A stretch of 64,000 nucleotides of DNA from Micromonospora sp045209745 (lineage in GTDB: Bacteria > Actinomycetota > Actinomycetes > Mycobacteriales > Micromonosporaceae), in contig NZ_CP109273.1 in assembly GCF_045209745.1 (NCBI RefSeq), positions 2,480,001 to 2,544,000 of the forward strand. Direction: 5' to 3'. Below are positions 15,742-25,366 of this stretch, piece after piece. The notes under the pieces were generated by a model. The model saw only the letters and a list, made by a program, of their open reading frames with translations, ran no database searches and had not been told where the DNA came from. Position numbers and translations under genes: made by a program. The first letter of the stretch is position 1, and every line of letters begins with the position of its first letter.

Positions 15742-16746
15742 GTGACCAAGCGGTTGACTGAAGTTGCCAAGAAGGCGGGCGTCAGCGAGGCCACCGTCAG
15801 CCGGGTGCTCAACGGTCGGGACGGCGTCTCCGAGACGACCCGGACCGCCGTGCTGACCGCGCTGGACGTGCTCGGCTACGAGCGGCCGACGAAGCTGCGC
15901 GGCGAACGTGCCCGCCTGGTCGGGCTGGTGCTGCCCGAGTTGCAGAACCCGATCTTCCCGGCGCTGGCCGAGGTCGTCACGGGGACGCTCGCCCAGCGTG
16001 GCTACACCCCGGCTCTCTGCGCCCGGACCATCGGCGGCGTGTCCGAGATGGACTACGTGGAGATGCTCCTCGATCATCAGGTCTCCGGGGTGATCTTCGC
16101 TGGCGGCTCGTACGCGCTCGCGGACGCCCGGCACGACCACTACCGCCGGCTGACCGACCGGGGCCTGCCGGTGGTGCTGGTCAACGCGGGCGTGGACGAG
16201 TTGGGCTTTCCCCGGGTCTCCACGGACGACGCGGTGGCGGTGGAGCAGGCGTACGGGCATCTGCGTTCGCTCGGGCACGAACGGATCGGGATGGTGCTCG
16301 GCCCGGAGGGGCACGTGCCGTCCCGGCGCAAGCTGAACGCGATGATCCAGGCCGCGGGCTGGGGCGACGACGACGCTGAGTGCGTCGAGCGGTCCAGCTT
16401 CTCCATGGAGGGGGCGCGGGTCGCCGCGACCAAACTGGTCGAGCGTGGCGTGACCGGCATCATCTGCGCCAGCGACGTGCTGGCCCTGGGCACCATCCGG
16501 GCCGCCCGGCGGCTGGGTCGTGTGGTGCCGACGGATGTGTCGGTGGTCGGCTTCGACGACTCCGCGTTCATGACCTGCACCGACCCGCCGTTGACCACCG
16601 TGCGGCAGCCGATCGAGACGATGGGGCAGGCCGCGGTGGACCTGCTGGTCACCCAGATCGAGGGTGCCGGCGTGCTGCATGACGAGCTGTTGTTCGAGCC
16701 CGAGTTGGTGGTACGCGGCTCCACGGCGCCCGCCCCTCGTCGCTGA
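15742..16746 (+). CDS. LacI-family transcriptional regulator
   Basis: The 334-residue repressor has an N-terminal HTH (LTEVAKKAGVSEATVSRVLN, about 4-23) with the hinge GYERPTKLRGERARLVG and a periplasmic-binding-protein-like effector domain ending in FDDSAFMTCTDPPLTTVRQP. It begins at a GTG and lies directly upstream of the sugar-binding lipoprotein, separated by its own terminator. It is the obvious regulator of the transporter and glucanase genes that follow; effector probably an alpha-linked oligosaccharide (inference). Confidence 0.9.
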   Translation: MTKRLTEVAKKAGVSEATVSRVLNGRDGVSETTRTAVLTALDVLGYERPTKLRGERARLVGLVLPELQNPIFPALAEVVTGTLAQRGYTPALCARTIGGVSEMDYVEMLLDHQVSGVIFAGGSYALADARHDHYRRLTDRGLPVVLVNAGVDELGFPRVSTDDAVAVEQAYGHLRSLGHERIGMVLGPEGHVPSRRKLNAMIQAAGWGDDDAECVERSSFSMEGARVAATKLVERGVTGIICASDVLALGTIRAARRLGRVVPTDVSVVGFDDSAFMTCTDPPLTTVRQPIETMGQAAVDLLVTQIEGAGVLHDELLFEPELVVRGSTAPAPRR

Positions 16747-17078
16747 GGACCGCACCGAACGACGCTTCGGCCGTCGACCGCTTCCTGCGGTCGGCGGCCG
16801 TTTTCGTCGTTGCTCGCGACGAACGGCATCGACCTGGCCGAATGACCGGCCATAAGCGAGCAAAAGCAATCATATTGGCCTCCTTTCAAGGGCTTGCCGA
16901 CATCTGCCGTCATTACGTCGTGTCCTTTCGGATCAGGGTCGAGACCTTGCCGGAATGAGTCGGCCTCGTTACAGTGACTCCACTCACACGTGGCTCTGGC
17001 GCAGTTACCGACGGTCAGGTCGCGGCACCGCAGCTCATCGAACGTCATGGAGACACACGTTCCCGAAGGGATGGACAG
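16747..17078. promoter_or_regulatory. Intergenic control region upstream of the glucan transporter
   Basis: This 332 bp gap holds the lacI terminator, then a possible operator region. The inverted pair TTGCTCGC (16810-16817) and GCGAGCAA (16856-16863) is the only long-range symmetry I see. The A/T-richer stretch around 16861-16885 could hold promoter elements. No coding signal. Confidence 0.4.
16768..16804 (+). terminator. Intrinsic terminator after the lacI-type gene
   Basis: Arms CGGCCGTCGACCGC (16768-16781) and 16787-16800 form a 14 bp stem with a single mismatch and a TTCCT loop, followed by TTTT. Confidence 0.8.
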
Positions 17079-18458
17079 ATGTCCGTACCGCAATACCGAA
17101 AGGCTGCGGCGGTTGCGCTCGTGGCCGGCCTGGGGCTCAGCCTCGTGGCGTGCTCCACGAAGAGCGACGACAAGGACACGAACGCAGCGGGCAAGGTGAC
17201 CATCACGGTCGACTGCCAACCGGTCGGCGCGCAGAAAGAGCTGCTGAAGAACTGGAACGACGACGTCGCGGAGTTCCAGAAGCAGAACCCGGACATCGCC
17301 ATCAAGAGCGTGAGCGTCGGCGAGCAGTGCAACAACCCGCCGGACTTCACCGCCCGACTCGCCGGCGGCACCGTGACCGACGTCTTCTACGGGTACATGA
17401 CCGATCTCCAGCAGGTGCTCGACTCCGGTCAGGCGATGGACATCAGCCAGTACGCCAACAAGGACACGATCTCGACCTGGGACAGCGTCGACCCGGCGCT
17501 CAAGGGGGTCTTCACCGACGGCGGCAAGCTCTACGCCGTCCCGGTGAAGAACTACTCGATGGGTCTGGTCTACAACAAGGTCCTGTTCCAGCAGGCGGGG
17601 CTCGACGTCAACAACCCGCCCAAGACCTGGGGCGAGGTCCGTGCCGCCGCCAAGAAGATCTCCGCGCTCGGCAACGGCATCGCCGGCTACTCGGAGTACA
17701 GCGCAGGCAACACCGGCGGCTGGCACTTCACCTCCCTGCTCTACTCGCAGGGCGGCCAGGTGCTGACCGAGGACGGCAAGAAGGCCGACTTCAACAACGC
17801 CGCGGGCAAGCAGGTCCTGCAAAACATCAAGGACATGCGGTACGGCGACAACAGCATGGGCGCCCGCCAACTGCTGCAGTGGGGCGACCTGCTGACGAAC
17901 GCCGGCGCGGGCAAGGTCGGCATGTTCATCGGCGCGCCGGACGCCACCCAGGCGATCGTCAGCCAGTTCCAGGGCAAGTTCCAGGACTGGGCGATGGCCC
18001 CGCTGCCCGGCCAGGACGGCGCGGCCAAGGGGACGCTCGGTGGCGGCGAGGGTTACTTCTTCAAGAAGGACCTCACCCCCGAGCAGGTCAAAGCCGGCCT
18101 CAAGTGGATCGCCTACCAGAAGCTGACGCCGGGCAAGGGCCAGTTCGACTACGTCCGGGCCAAGCCGCAGAACTACCCGGTGGGTCTGCCCCAGCCGCTG
18201 CTCTTCGCGAATGGCACCGAGGCGCAGAAGCAGGAGCTCGAGCTGCGTAAGGCGAACGCGAACGTCGACACCTCGAACTTCGCGCTCTTCGAGGCGACCC
18301 CGGTCGCGATCAAGGGTGAACCGCGCAACGCGCAGGCGATCTACGCGGTGCTCGACGCCGCGATGTCCGGTGTGCTGACCAACCCGAACTCGAACATCGA
18401 CGCGCTGCTCAAGACCGCCGAGGAGAAGGTCAACCAACTCCTCGCCGCCGAGAGCTGA
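17079..18458 (+). CDS. Sugar ABC transporter substrate-binding lipoprotein
   Basis: The 459-residue extracellular binding protein of the family 1 (maltose/multiple sugar) type starts with a lipoprotein signal (VALVAGLGLSLVACS, lipid Cys25). The mature domain has the family layout with KNYSMGLVYNKVLFQQAG, PKTWGEVRAAAKKI and GWHFTSLLYSQGG. The ATG at 17079 is chosen because it gives the signal peptide and has AAGGGATG upstream. It is followed by two permease genes and an alpha-glucosidase gene, so it should capture alpha-linked oligosaccharides released by the GH87 enzymes. Confidence 0.9.
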   Translation: MSVPQYRKAAAVALVAGLGLSLVACSTKSDDKDTNAAGKVTITVDCQPVGAQKELLKNWNDDVAEFQKQNPDIAIKSVSVGEQCNNPPDFTARLAGGTVTDVFYGYMTDLQQVLDSGQAMDISQYANKDTISTWDSVDPALKGVFTDGGKLYAVPVKNYSMGLVYNKVLFQQAGLDVNNPPKTWGEVRAAAKKISALGNGIAGYSEYSAGNTGGWHFTSLLYSQGGQVLTEDGKKADFNNAAGKQVLQNIKDMRYGDNSMGARQLLQWGDLLTNAGAGKVGMFIGAPDATQAIVSQFQGKFQDWAMAPLPGQDGAAKGTLGGGEGYFFKKDLTPEQVKAGLKWIAYQKLTPGKGQFDYVRAKPQNYPVGLPQPLLFANGTEAQKQELELRKANANVDTSNFALFEATPVAIKGEPRNAQAIYAVLDAAMSGVLTNPNSNIDALLKTAEEKVNQLLAAES

Positions 18459-18465
18459 CCCGATC

Positions 18466-18500
18466 GTGTGGGGGTCGGGACGCCGACCCGGCCCCCACAC
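18466..18500 (+). terminator. Intercistronic hairpin between binding protein and permeases
   Basis: GTGTGGGGGTCGG (18466-18478) pairs with the region 18483-18500 ending in CCCCCACAC, leaving a small bulge. Located just after the binding-protein stop, it can stabilise the upstream message or partly terminate, a common way to make more binding protein than permease. Confidence 0.6.
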
Positions 18501-18546
18501 CACTCGCACCGCATCGTCGACGTCACTGACTCACCCAGGAGTTGCC

Positions 18547-19503
18547 TTGACGATCACCACGGTCCCGGAGACCCCCAGGAAGCCGGGCCGCCCGCCATCG
18601 CCGTACTCGGTGAGGCCGGAGCGCACCAGCCTCGGCCGCAAGGTACGGGACAACGTCACCGGTCACGCGTTCCTGATTGGTGCGGTGCTCTGCTTCGTCG
18701 TCTTCTCCTGGTACCCGATGATCCGTGGCGTCGTCATGAGCTTCCAGCGCACCCGGCGCGGCGAGACCACCTGGGTGGGTTGGGACAACTACTCCCGCAT
18801 CATCGCCGACCCCAGCTTCTGGACGGCCTGGCAGAACACGTTCTACTTCACGGTGCTCGCCCTCGTCCTCGGGTATGCGGTGCCGTTCTTCGTGGCCGTC
18901 CTGCTCAACGAGTTCCGTCACGCCAAGGGTTACCTGCGGATCCTGGTCTACCTGCCGGTGATGCTGCCGCCGGCCTCGGCGCTGTTCCTCTTCAAGTTCT
19001 ACGCGTACGACCCCAGCGAGGCCGGGCTCTTCAACGCGATCCTCAAGGCACTGCACCTGCCCACCTCGCAGTGGATGCAGTCGCCCGAGATGACGATGCC
19101 GGCGATGGTGATCGCGTCCACCTGGATGAACATGGGCGGCGCGGTGCTGATCTACCTGGCGTCGTTGCAGAACATCCCCGGCGAGCTCTACGAAGCGGCC
19201 GAGCTGGACGGCGCCGGGATCTGGCGGCGCATCCGCCACGTGACGATCCCGCAGACCCGGCTGATCCTCGCGCTCCTGGCGATGCTGCAGATCGTCGCCA
19301 CGATGCAGCTCTTCATCGAGCCGCTGATCCTCGCCAACGGTGCCGGCGCGGAGGACTCCGCGACCTCGGTGGCATACCTCATCTACCAGCACGGGTTCTT
19401 CCAGAACGACCTCAACGGCGCCGCCGCACTGGGCGTGATCATGCTCGTGGTGCTGGCCGGCTTCTCCGCCGTGTACGTGCGGCTGACTGCGAAACAGGAC
19501 TAG
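18547..19503 (+). CDS. Sugar ABC transporter permease (MalF/UgpA type)
   Basis: The 318-residue inner-membrane permease has about six transmembrane segments, beginning at HAFLIGAVLCFVVFSWYPMI, and the EAA loop YEAAELDGAGIWRRIRHVTIP that docks the ATPase. The TTG at 18547 is chosen because AGGAG lies five bases upstream; upstream in-frame codons read through the intercistronic hairpin. It pairs with the next permease and the binding protein before it. No ATPase gene is linked, so a shared MsiK-type ATPase is presumably used. Confidence 0.9.
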   Translation: MTITTVPETPRKPGRPPSPYSVRPERTSLGRKVRDNVTGHAFLIGAVLCFVVFSWYPMIRGVVMSFQRTRRGETTWVGWDNYSRIIADPSFWTAWQNTFYFTVLALVLGYAVPFFVAVLLNEFRHAKGYLRILVYLPVMLPPASALFLFKFYAYDPSEAGLFNAILKALHLPTSQWMQSPEMTMPAMVIASTWMNMGGAVLIYLASLQNIPGELYEAAELDGAGIWRRIRHVTIPQTRLILALLAMLQIVATMQLFIEPLILANGAGAEDSATSVAYLIYQHGFFQNDLNGAAALGVIMLVVLAGFSAVYVRLTAKQD

Positions 19504-19514
19504 GACGGCGCGGA

Positions 19515-20402
19515 ATGGCACAGGATTCCGGAACCCGGACCCTCATCTCTCATGCCCAGCTCAGCCGGGGACGCGGCAGGGTCATCTACTGGACGCTGCT
19601 GGTCGTCGTCGTGGCGGGATTCACGCTCGTCTTCCTCGGGCCGCTCTACTGGATGGTCACCGGCGCGCTCAAGTCCGGCCAGGAGATCGCGCAGACCCCA
19701 CCCTCGCTGTTTCCGAAGGATCCCCAGCCGCAGAACTACATCGACGCGTGGAACAACCTGGCCCTCGCCAAACTGCTGTTCAACACGTTCTACTACGCGG
19801 CGGGCGCGGTGCTGTTCCAACTCGTCTTCGACACGGCTGCGGCGTACTCCCTGTCCAAGCTCCGACCGATGTTCGGCAACGTGATCCTCGGCCTGATGCT
19901 GGGAACGCTGATGATTCCGGCGATGGTTCTCATCGTCCCGCAGTACGTGACCGTGATCGACCTGCCGATCGTGCACATCAATCTGCTTGACTCGCCGTTC
20001 GCCATCTGGTTGCCCCTGGTCGCCAACGCGTTCAACATCTTCCTGCTGAAGCGGTTCTTCGACTCGATTCCGGAGGAGTTGATGGCGGCCGCCCTCATGG
20101 ACGGGGCGTCGTCACTGCGCACGCTGTGGTCGATCATCCTGCCGCTGTCGCGCCCGATTCTCGGCGTAGTCTCGATCTTCGCGGTGACAGCGGTCTGGAA
20201 GGACTTCCTCTGGCCGAAGCTGGTCATGCCCTCGCCCGAGACCCGGACCGTCAGCGTCGGCATCTACGCCTTCGCCGGTGGCACGCCGATGAACGTTGTG
20301 ATCGCCGCGTCGGTCATCGCCGCGATCCCGACCGTCATCATCTTCCTGATCTTCCAACGGAACATCATGTCCGGTCTGACCACGGGCAGCATCAAGGGAT
20401 AG
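19515..20402 (+). CDS. Sugar ABC transporter permease (MalG/UgpE type)
   Basis: The 295-residue permease has six predicted membrane segments and the EAA loop PEELMAAALMDGASSLRTLW. It starts at ATG 19515, 11 bp after the first permease stop, and ends with the family-typical NIMSGLTTGSIKG. Together with the previous gene it forms the heterodimeric channel for the binding protein at 17079. Confidence 0.92.
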   Translation: MAQDSGTRTLISHAQLSRGRGRVIYWTLLVVVVAGFTLVFLGPLYWMVTGALKSGQEIAQTPPSLFPKDPQPQNYIDAWNNLALAKLLFNTFYYAAGAVLFQLVFDTAAAYSLSKLRPMFGNVILGLMLGTLMIPAMVLIVPQYVTVIDLPIVHINLLDSPFAIWLPLVANAFNIFLLKRFFDSIPEELMAAALMDGASSLRTLWSIILPLSRPILGVVSIFAVTAVWKDFLWPKLVMPSPETRTVSVGIYAFAGGTPMNVVIAASVIAAIPTVIIFLIFQRNIMSGLTTGSIKG

Positions 20403-20503
20403 CAACCACCGCGTTCTTCCGCGCGGCGAACAACGACCGTTCGCCCGAGACATATCCAGGTCCGGCGAACCCGCCGACGTACTGACGCAGAAAGCAGGTG
20501 CTC

Positions 20504-22171
20504 GTGTCCACAGCTGACAGAAGTCCGTGGTGGCGTGGAGCCGTGATCTACCAGGTGTATCCCCGGAGCTTCGCCGACGGCAACGGCGATGGCATCGGCG
20601 ACATCGCTGGCATCCGGTCCCGGCTGAACCACCTGTCCGCGCTCGGCATCGATGCGATCTGGTTCAGTCCCTGGTATCCCTCCCCGATGGCCGACGCCGG
20701 CTACGACGTGTCCGACTACCGCGACATCGACCCCGTCTTCGGCACTCTGGCCGAGGTGGAGGCGCTCATCGCGGAGGCGCACGCGCTGGGCATCCGGACC
20801 ATCGTCGACGTGGTTCCCAACCACTGCTCCGATGCGCACCCCTGGTTCCAGGCCGCGCTCGCCGGCGGCCCCGCCGCGCCCGAACGGGACCTGTTCTGGT
20901 TCCGGCCCGGCCGAGGCCCGAACGGCGACGAGCGGCCCACCGACTGGGTCGGCGAGTTCGGCGGCGAGACCTGGACCCGCACCACCAACCCGGACGGCAC
21001 CCCCGGCGACTGGTACCTGCACCTGTTCGCACCCCAGCAGCCGGACTTCAACTGGGACCACCCCCGGGTGCGGGCCGAATTCGAGGACATCCTGCGGTTC
21101 TGGTTCGACCGGGGCGTGGACGGCATCCGGATCGACTCGGCCGGGCTCCTGGTCAAGGACGGGACGCTGCCCGAGGTCCGACCGGACGAGCCGCACCCGT
21201 TCCACGACCTCGACGGTGTGCACGACGTCTACCGGGGCTGGCGGCGGGTCGCCGACTCCTACCCCGGGGATCGGGCCCTGATCGGTGAGGTGTGGCTGCC
21301 GGATCGGCAGCGGTTCGCCAACTACCTGCGCCCGGACGAGCTGCACGCCGCGTTCAACTTCGACTTCCTCGGCTGCGCGTGGGACGCCTCGGCCCTGCGG
21401 GAGAGCATCGACGGGACGCTGAGCGCGCACGCGCCGGTCGGCGCGCCGGCCACCTGGGTGCTCTCGAACCACGACGTCACCCGGCACGTCACCCGCTACG
21501 GGCGGGCGGACACCAGGTTCAGCTTCGCCGCCAAGCGCGAGGGGACCCCAACCGACCTGGAACTGGGCACCCGACGAGCCCGGGCCGCCGCGCTGCTCTC
21601 GCTCTCGCTGCCCGGCGCCGCCTACGTCTACCAGGGCGAGGAACTGGGCCTCTACGAGGTCGAGGACATTCCGTACGCGCTGCGCCAGGACCCGATGTGG
21701 GAACGTTCCGGCCGGATCGACCCCGGTCGGGACGGGTGCCGCGTGCCGCTGCCCTGGGCTGGTGACGAGCCGCCGTTCGAGTTCAGCCCCGCCAATTCCG
21801 CAGCGCCCTGGCTGCCTCAGCCGGCCGACTGGAAGGACCGGACCGCCCGTGCGCAGACCGGCGACTCGGCCTCGATGCTGGAGCTGTACCGGGCGGCGAT
21901 CCAGGCCCGACGGGCCGAACCGGCGCTCGGTGACGGCGAGCTGACCTGGCTGCCCGCCCCGGACGGGGTGCTCGCATTCAGCCGTGGCGGTGGCTTCAGC
22001 TGCCTGGTCAACCTCTCCGACACACCTGTTCCGCTGCCGGCCGCAGGGGAGTTGCTGCTGGCCAGCGGGCCACTCGACGAGGGGTTGCTGCCGTCCGACA
22101 CGGCGGTCTGGCTCCGTACCCCCGAATTGGCGGACGGGCCGCGCGCGGCGGACGGACCCGGCCTGACCTGA
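20504..22171 (+). CDS. GH13 alpha-glucosidase (oligo-1,6-glucosidase/AglA type)
   Basis: The 555-residue intracellular enzyme lacks a signal peptide. The GH13 machinery is complete: nucleophile Asp211 in DGIRIDSA, acid/base Glu262 in IGEVWLP and transition-state stabiliser Asp324 in SNHDVTRH. IYQVYPRSFADGNGDGIGD and DVVPNHCSD are the usual N-terminal motifs. A GTG at 20498 is an alternative start two codons upstream. Placed right after the transporter genes, it should hydrolyse imported alpha-glucosides to glucose; the linkage preference cannot be settled from sequence. Confidence 0.9.
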   Translation: MSTADRSPWWRGAVIYQVYPRSFADGNGDGIGDIAGIRSRLNHLSALGIDAIWFSPWYPSPMADAGYDVSDYRDIDPVFGTLAEVEALIAEAHALGIRTIVDVVPNHCSDAHPWFQAALAGGPAAPERDLFWFRPGRGPNGDERPTDWVGEFGGETWTRTTNPDGTPGDWYLHLFAPQQPDFNWDHPRVRAEFEDILRFWFDRGVDGIRIDSAGLLVKDGTLPEVRPDEPHPFHDLDGVHDVYRGWRRVADSYPGDRALIGEVWLPDRQRFANYLRPDELHAAFNFDFLGCAWDASALRESIDGTLSAHAPVGAPATWVLSNHDVTRHVTRYGRADTRFSFAAKREGTPTDLELGTRRARAAALLSLSLPGAAYVYQGEELGLYEVEDIPYALRQDPMWERSGRIDPGRDGCRVPLPWAGDEPPFEFSPANSAAPWLPQPADWKDRTARAQTGDSASMLELYRAAIQARRAEPALGDGELTWLPAPDGVLAFSRGGGFSCLVNLSDTPVPLPAAGELLLASGPLDEGLLPSDTAVWLRTPELADGPRAADGPGLT

Positions 22172-22184
22172 CTCTGATCGCCGT

Positions 22185-22216
22185 GGTGCCGGCGGCCCGT
22201 CCCGGCCGTCGGCACC
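22185..22216 (+). terminator. Hairpin after the alpha-glucosidase gene
   Basis: GGTGCCGGCGGCC (22185-22197) pairs with GGCCGTCGGCACC (22204-22216) with one mismatch around CGTCCC. It separates the transport/GH13 unit from the secreted glucanase gene. Confidence 0.6.
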
Positions 22217-22308
22217 CCGCCACCAGGAGAGGAGGAACGAGGGGGACGCGCAACACCGCACCGACACGGGGGGATCTGGCCTGCCTGACGAAAGGGAGAG
22301 CGCAGCTC

Positions 22309-25176
22309 ATGGCCAACCACACCATCGGCACCCCGCACCACCTTCGACACCCGACCCGGGCAGGGTTGGCCGCCATCGCCGCCACCCTGCTCGCCGCCAC
22401 CTCGTTGACCGCCCTCGCGGTCACCGGCAGCGCCACCCCGGCCTCGGCGGCCGGGCTGTCCCCCTTCGACATCCCCGGGCGGGGTGCCACCGTCCCGTTC
22501 GTCGAGCAGGAGGCGGAGGAGACCACCCACAACGGCACGAGGATCGGCCCGGACCGGCACTACGGCACGCTGCCGTCCGAGGCGTCCGGCCGGGAGGCCG
22601 TCACCCTCGACGCCGTCGGCGAGTACGTCGAATTCACCCTCACCGCCCCGGCCAACGCGGTCACCTTTCGGTACAGCCTGCCGGACAGTCCGTCCGGAAC
22701 CGGCCGGGACGCCGCCATCGATCTGCGGGCCAACGGGACACTGCTGAAGTCGGTCCCGGTGACATCCAGGTACGGCTGGTACTACGGCGGATACCCGTTC
22801 AACAACAACCCGGGCGACACCAACCCGCACCACTTCTATGACGAGACCCGGGCGATGTTCGGCGGCACCCAGCCCGCCGGCACGAAGATCCGGTTCCAGG
22901 TGTCCTCGACCGCCCAGTCGCCCTCGTTCACCATCGACCTGGCGGACTTCGAGCTGGTCGCCCCGGCGATCACCAAGCCCGCCGGTGTGCTCGACGTGGT
23001 CACCGACTTCGGCGCCGACCCGAGCGGCGCGACCGACTCGACCGCGAAGTTCCAGGCGGCGGTCGACGCCGGAAAGGCCCAGGGCCGGGCGGTCTGGATC
23101 CCGACCGGCACCTTCACCCTCTGGGATCACGTGGTGGTCGACGGGGTGACCCTGCGCGGCGCCGGCCCCTGGTATTCGGTGCTCGGCGGCCGGCACCCCA
23201 CCGAGCGGAACAGGTCCGTCGGCATCTACGGCAGGTACGTCCCCGGTGGCGGCTACACCGGCCCGGTCCGGTCGCACGAGGCGAACGGGCCGAGCCGCAA
23301 CGTCACCCTGCGGGACTTCGCCATCATCGGTGACATCCGCGAGCGGATCGACGACGACCAGGTCAACGCCCTGGGCGGGGCGATGACCAACTCGGTGGTC
23401 GACAACCTCTGGCTGGAGAACACCAAGGTCGGGGCGTGGATGGACGGCCCGATGGACAACTTCACCATCCGTAACAGCCGGATCCTGGACCAGACCGCGG
23501 ACGGGGTGAACTTCCACACCGGCGTGACCAACTCGACGGTGACCAACACGTTCGTCCGCAACACCGGCGACGACGCGTTGGCGATGTGGGCGCAGAGCGT
23601 GCCGAACGTCAACAACTCCTTCACCCACAACACCATCGGCGTGACCCTGCTGGCGAACCACCTGGTCAGCTACGGCGGTCGGGACATCAAGATCACCGAC
23701 AACGTGACGGCCGACTCGCTGACCAACGGCGGCGGCATCCACGTCGCGAACCGCTACCCGGGCGTGCAGGGCGCCACCGGAGTCCAGGGCACCTGGACGA
23801 TCGCCCGGAACACGTTGATCCGTAACGGCAACTCGGACTACAACTGGAACTTCGGCGTCGGCGCGATCTGGTTCTCCGCACTCAACGAGGCGTTCCAGAA
23901 CCCCACCATCAACATCACCGACACCGACATCCTGGACAGCTCGTACGCGGCGCTGCACTGGATCGAGGGCCAGACCAACGGGATCAACCTCAACAACGTG
24001 CGGATCGACGGCGCCGGCACGTACGCGCTCCAGGTGCAGGCACCCAGCCAGGTGTCGTTCACCAACGTGCGGGCCACCAACATCGCGCAGAGCAACCCGA
24101 TCCACAACTGCGTCGGCGGTGGTTTCCAGATCACCCAGGGCGCCGGCAACTCGGGCTGGTACACCCCGACCCCCTACTGCGGCCCGTGGCCGAACCCGCA
24201 GTGGGGCGGCGGACCCACCTCGCCACCACCCACCACCCCGCCTCCGACCACCCCGCCGCCCACCACCCCGCCCCCGAGCAGTGGGAACCTGGCACTGAAC
24301 CGGCCGGCGACGGCGACCAGCACCAACCAGAGCTACACGGCGACCAACGCGGTGGACGGCAACGCGGCCAGCTACTGGGAGAGCGCCAACAACGCCTTCC
24401 CGCAGTCGGTCACCATCGACCTGGGCGCGGCCCGGTCGGTCGACCGGGTGGTGCTCAAGCTGCCCGCCGGCTGGGGGAGCCGTACCCAGACGTTGTCGGT
24501 GCTCGGTTCCACCGACGGTTCGTCGTACGCCACGCTGGCGGCGTCCGCCGGTCGGGTCTTCGACCCCGGCACGGGCAACGCCGTGTCGATCGGGTTGCCC
24601 TCCGGTGACCGCCGCTACATCCGGGTGGCCGTCGCCGGCAACACCGGGTGGCCGGCCGCGCAACTCTCCGAGGTCGAGGTGTACGGCGGCACGCCCACCA
24701 CGCCGCCGCCCACCACGCCACCCCCGACCACCCCGCCGCCGACCACCCCGCCCCCCAGCGGCAACCTGGCGGCCGGTCAGTCGGTCACCGAGACCAGCCA
24801 CTCCGACGTGTACGCCGCCCCCAACGCGGTGGACGGCAACGCGAACACCTACTGGGAGAGCGCCAACAACGCGTTCCCGCAGTCGCTGACCGTGGACCTG
24901 GGTGCCAACCGGTCGGTGTCCCGGGTCGTCCTGAAACTCCCACCGTCATCGGCCTGGCAGACGCGCACGCAGACGCTGTCGGTGCTCGGCTCCACCAACG
25001 GCTCGACGTTCGCCACCCTGAAGGCGTCCGCCGGCTACACCTTCAACCCGGCCAGCGGCAACACGGTCACCGTGACCTTCACGGCGACCAGCCAGCGGTA
25101 CCTGCGGCTGACCGTCACCGGCAACACCGGCTGGCCAGCCGGTCAGCTCAGCGAGTTCGAGGTCTATTCCAGCTAG
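22309..25176 (+). CDS. Secreted GH87-type alpha-1,3-glucanase (mutanase/mycodextranase) with two discoidin domains
   Basis: The 955-residue exoenzyme has a signal peptide (about 1-47, ending ATPASA), a CBM35-like beta-sandwich (about 50-215: EQEAEETTHNGTRIGPDRHYG), a right-handed beta-helix catalytic domain (about 220-630) and two F5/8-type discoidin domains (about 665-795 and 822-955) joined by TTPPP linkers. GH87 enzymes use three aspartates; the matching arrangement is Asp398 (TADGVNF) and the pair Asp421-Asp422 (NTGDDALAMW), 23 residues apart. It should cut alpha-1,3-glucan outside the cell. The start at 22309 gives the signal peptide. Confidence 0.82.
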   Translation: MANHTIGTPHHLRHPTRAGLAAIAATLLAATSLTALAVTGSATPASAAGLSPFDIPGRGATVPFVEQEAEETTHNGTRIGPDRHYGTLPSEASGREAVTLDAVGEYVEFTLTAPANAVTFRYSLPDSPSGTGRDAAIDLRANGTLLKSVPVTSRYGWYYGGYPFNNNPGDTNPHHFYDETRAMFGGTQPAGTKIRFQVSSTAQSPSFTIDLADFELVAPAITKPAGVLDVVTDFGADPSGATDSTAKFQAAVDAGKAQGRAVWIPTGTFTLWDHVVVDGVTLRGAGPWYSVLGGRHPTERNRSVGIYGRYVPGGGYTGPVRSHEANGPSRNVTLRDFAIIGDIRERIDDDQVNALGGAMTNSVVDNLWLENTKVGAWMDGPMDNFTIRNSRILDQTADGVNFHTGVTNSTVTNTFVRNTGDDALAMWAQSVPNVNNSFTHNTIGVTLLANHLVSYGGRDIKITDNVTADSLTNGGGIHVANRYPGVQGATGVQGTWTIARNTLIRNGNSDYNWNFGVGAIWFSALNEAFQNPTINITDTDILDSSYAALHWIEGQTNGINLNNVRIDGAGTYALQVQAPSQVSFTNVRATNIAQSNPIHNCVGGGFQITQGAGNSGWYTPTPYCGPWPNPQWGGGPTSPPPTTPPPTTPPPTTPPPSSGNLALNRPATATSTNQSYTATNAVDGNAASYWESANNAFPQSVTIDLGAARSVDRVVLKLPAGWGSRTQTLSVLGSTDGSSYATLAASAGRVFDPGTGNAVSIGLPSGDRRYIRVAVAGNTGWPAAQLSEVEVYGGTPTTPPPTTPPPTTPPPTTPPPSGNLAAGQSVTETSHSDVYAAPNAVDGNANTYWESANNAFPQSLTVDLGANRSVSRVVLKLPPSSAWQTRTQTLSVLGSTNGSTFATLKASAGYTFNPASGNTVTVTFTATSQRYLRLTVTGNTGWPAGQLSEFEVYSS

Positions 25177-25183
25177 GTCGGGT

Positions 25184-25208
25184 GCCCCCGCCCGCCCCGG
25201 GCGGGGGC
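25184..25208 (+). terminator. Terminator hairpin after the first glucanase gene
   Basis: GCCCCCGCCCG (25184-25194) and CGGGCGGGGGC (25198-25208) form a perfect 11 bp stem with a CCC loop, eight bases after the stop codon. Confidence 0.75.
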
Positions 25209-25366
25209 CGCCCGGTCCGGGCGGTCCGGCGCAACGCAGCCTCGGCCGTCCGACCCCGTCCCCAACCCGCACCGTCCCCCACCTGTCGCGGAACGACGGG
25301 CGTACCCCTGCACCCGTCGCCGGGCAACGCACCCACACCCACCCCCGAAAGAGGTGTAGCGACCCC

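Noticed and set aside
20264..22267. A 667-residue minus-strand frame antisense to the GH13 gene
   Set aside because: Antisense to a strongly supported enzyme gene; no recognisable motif or start signal.
24230..24760. A repeat array (CRISPR-like) around the CCACCACCCCGCC units
   Set aside because: The units are in-frame TTPPP linker codons between protein domains, with no unique spacers.
21817..24801. A 994-residue open frame antisense to the alpha-glucosidase and first glucanase genes
   Set aside because: It is Arg/Gly/Val-rich low-complexity sequence, lacks a domain or ribosome site, and lies opposite genes with clear domains. High-GC DNA commonly yields such shadows.
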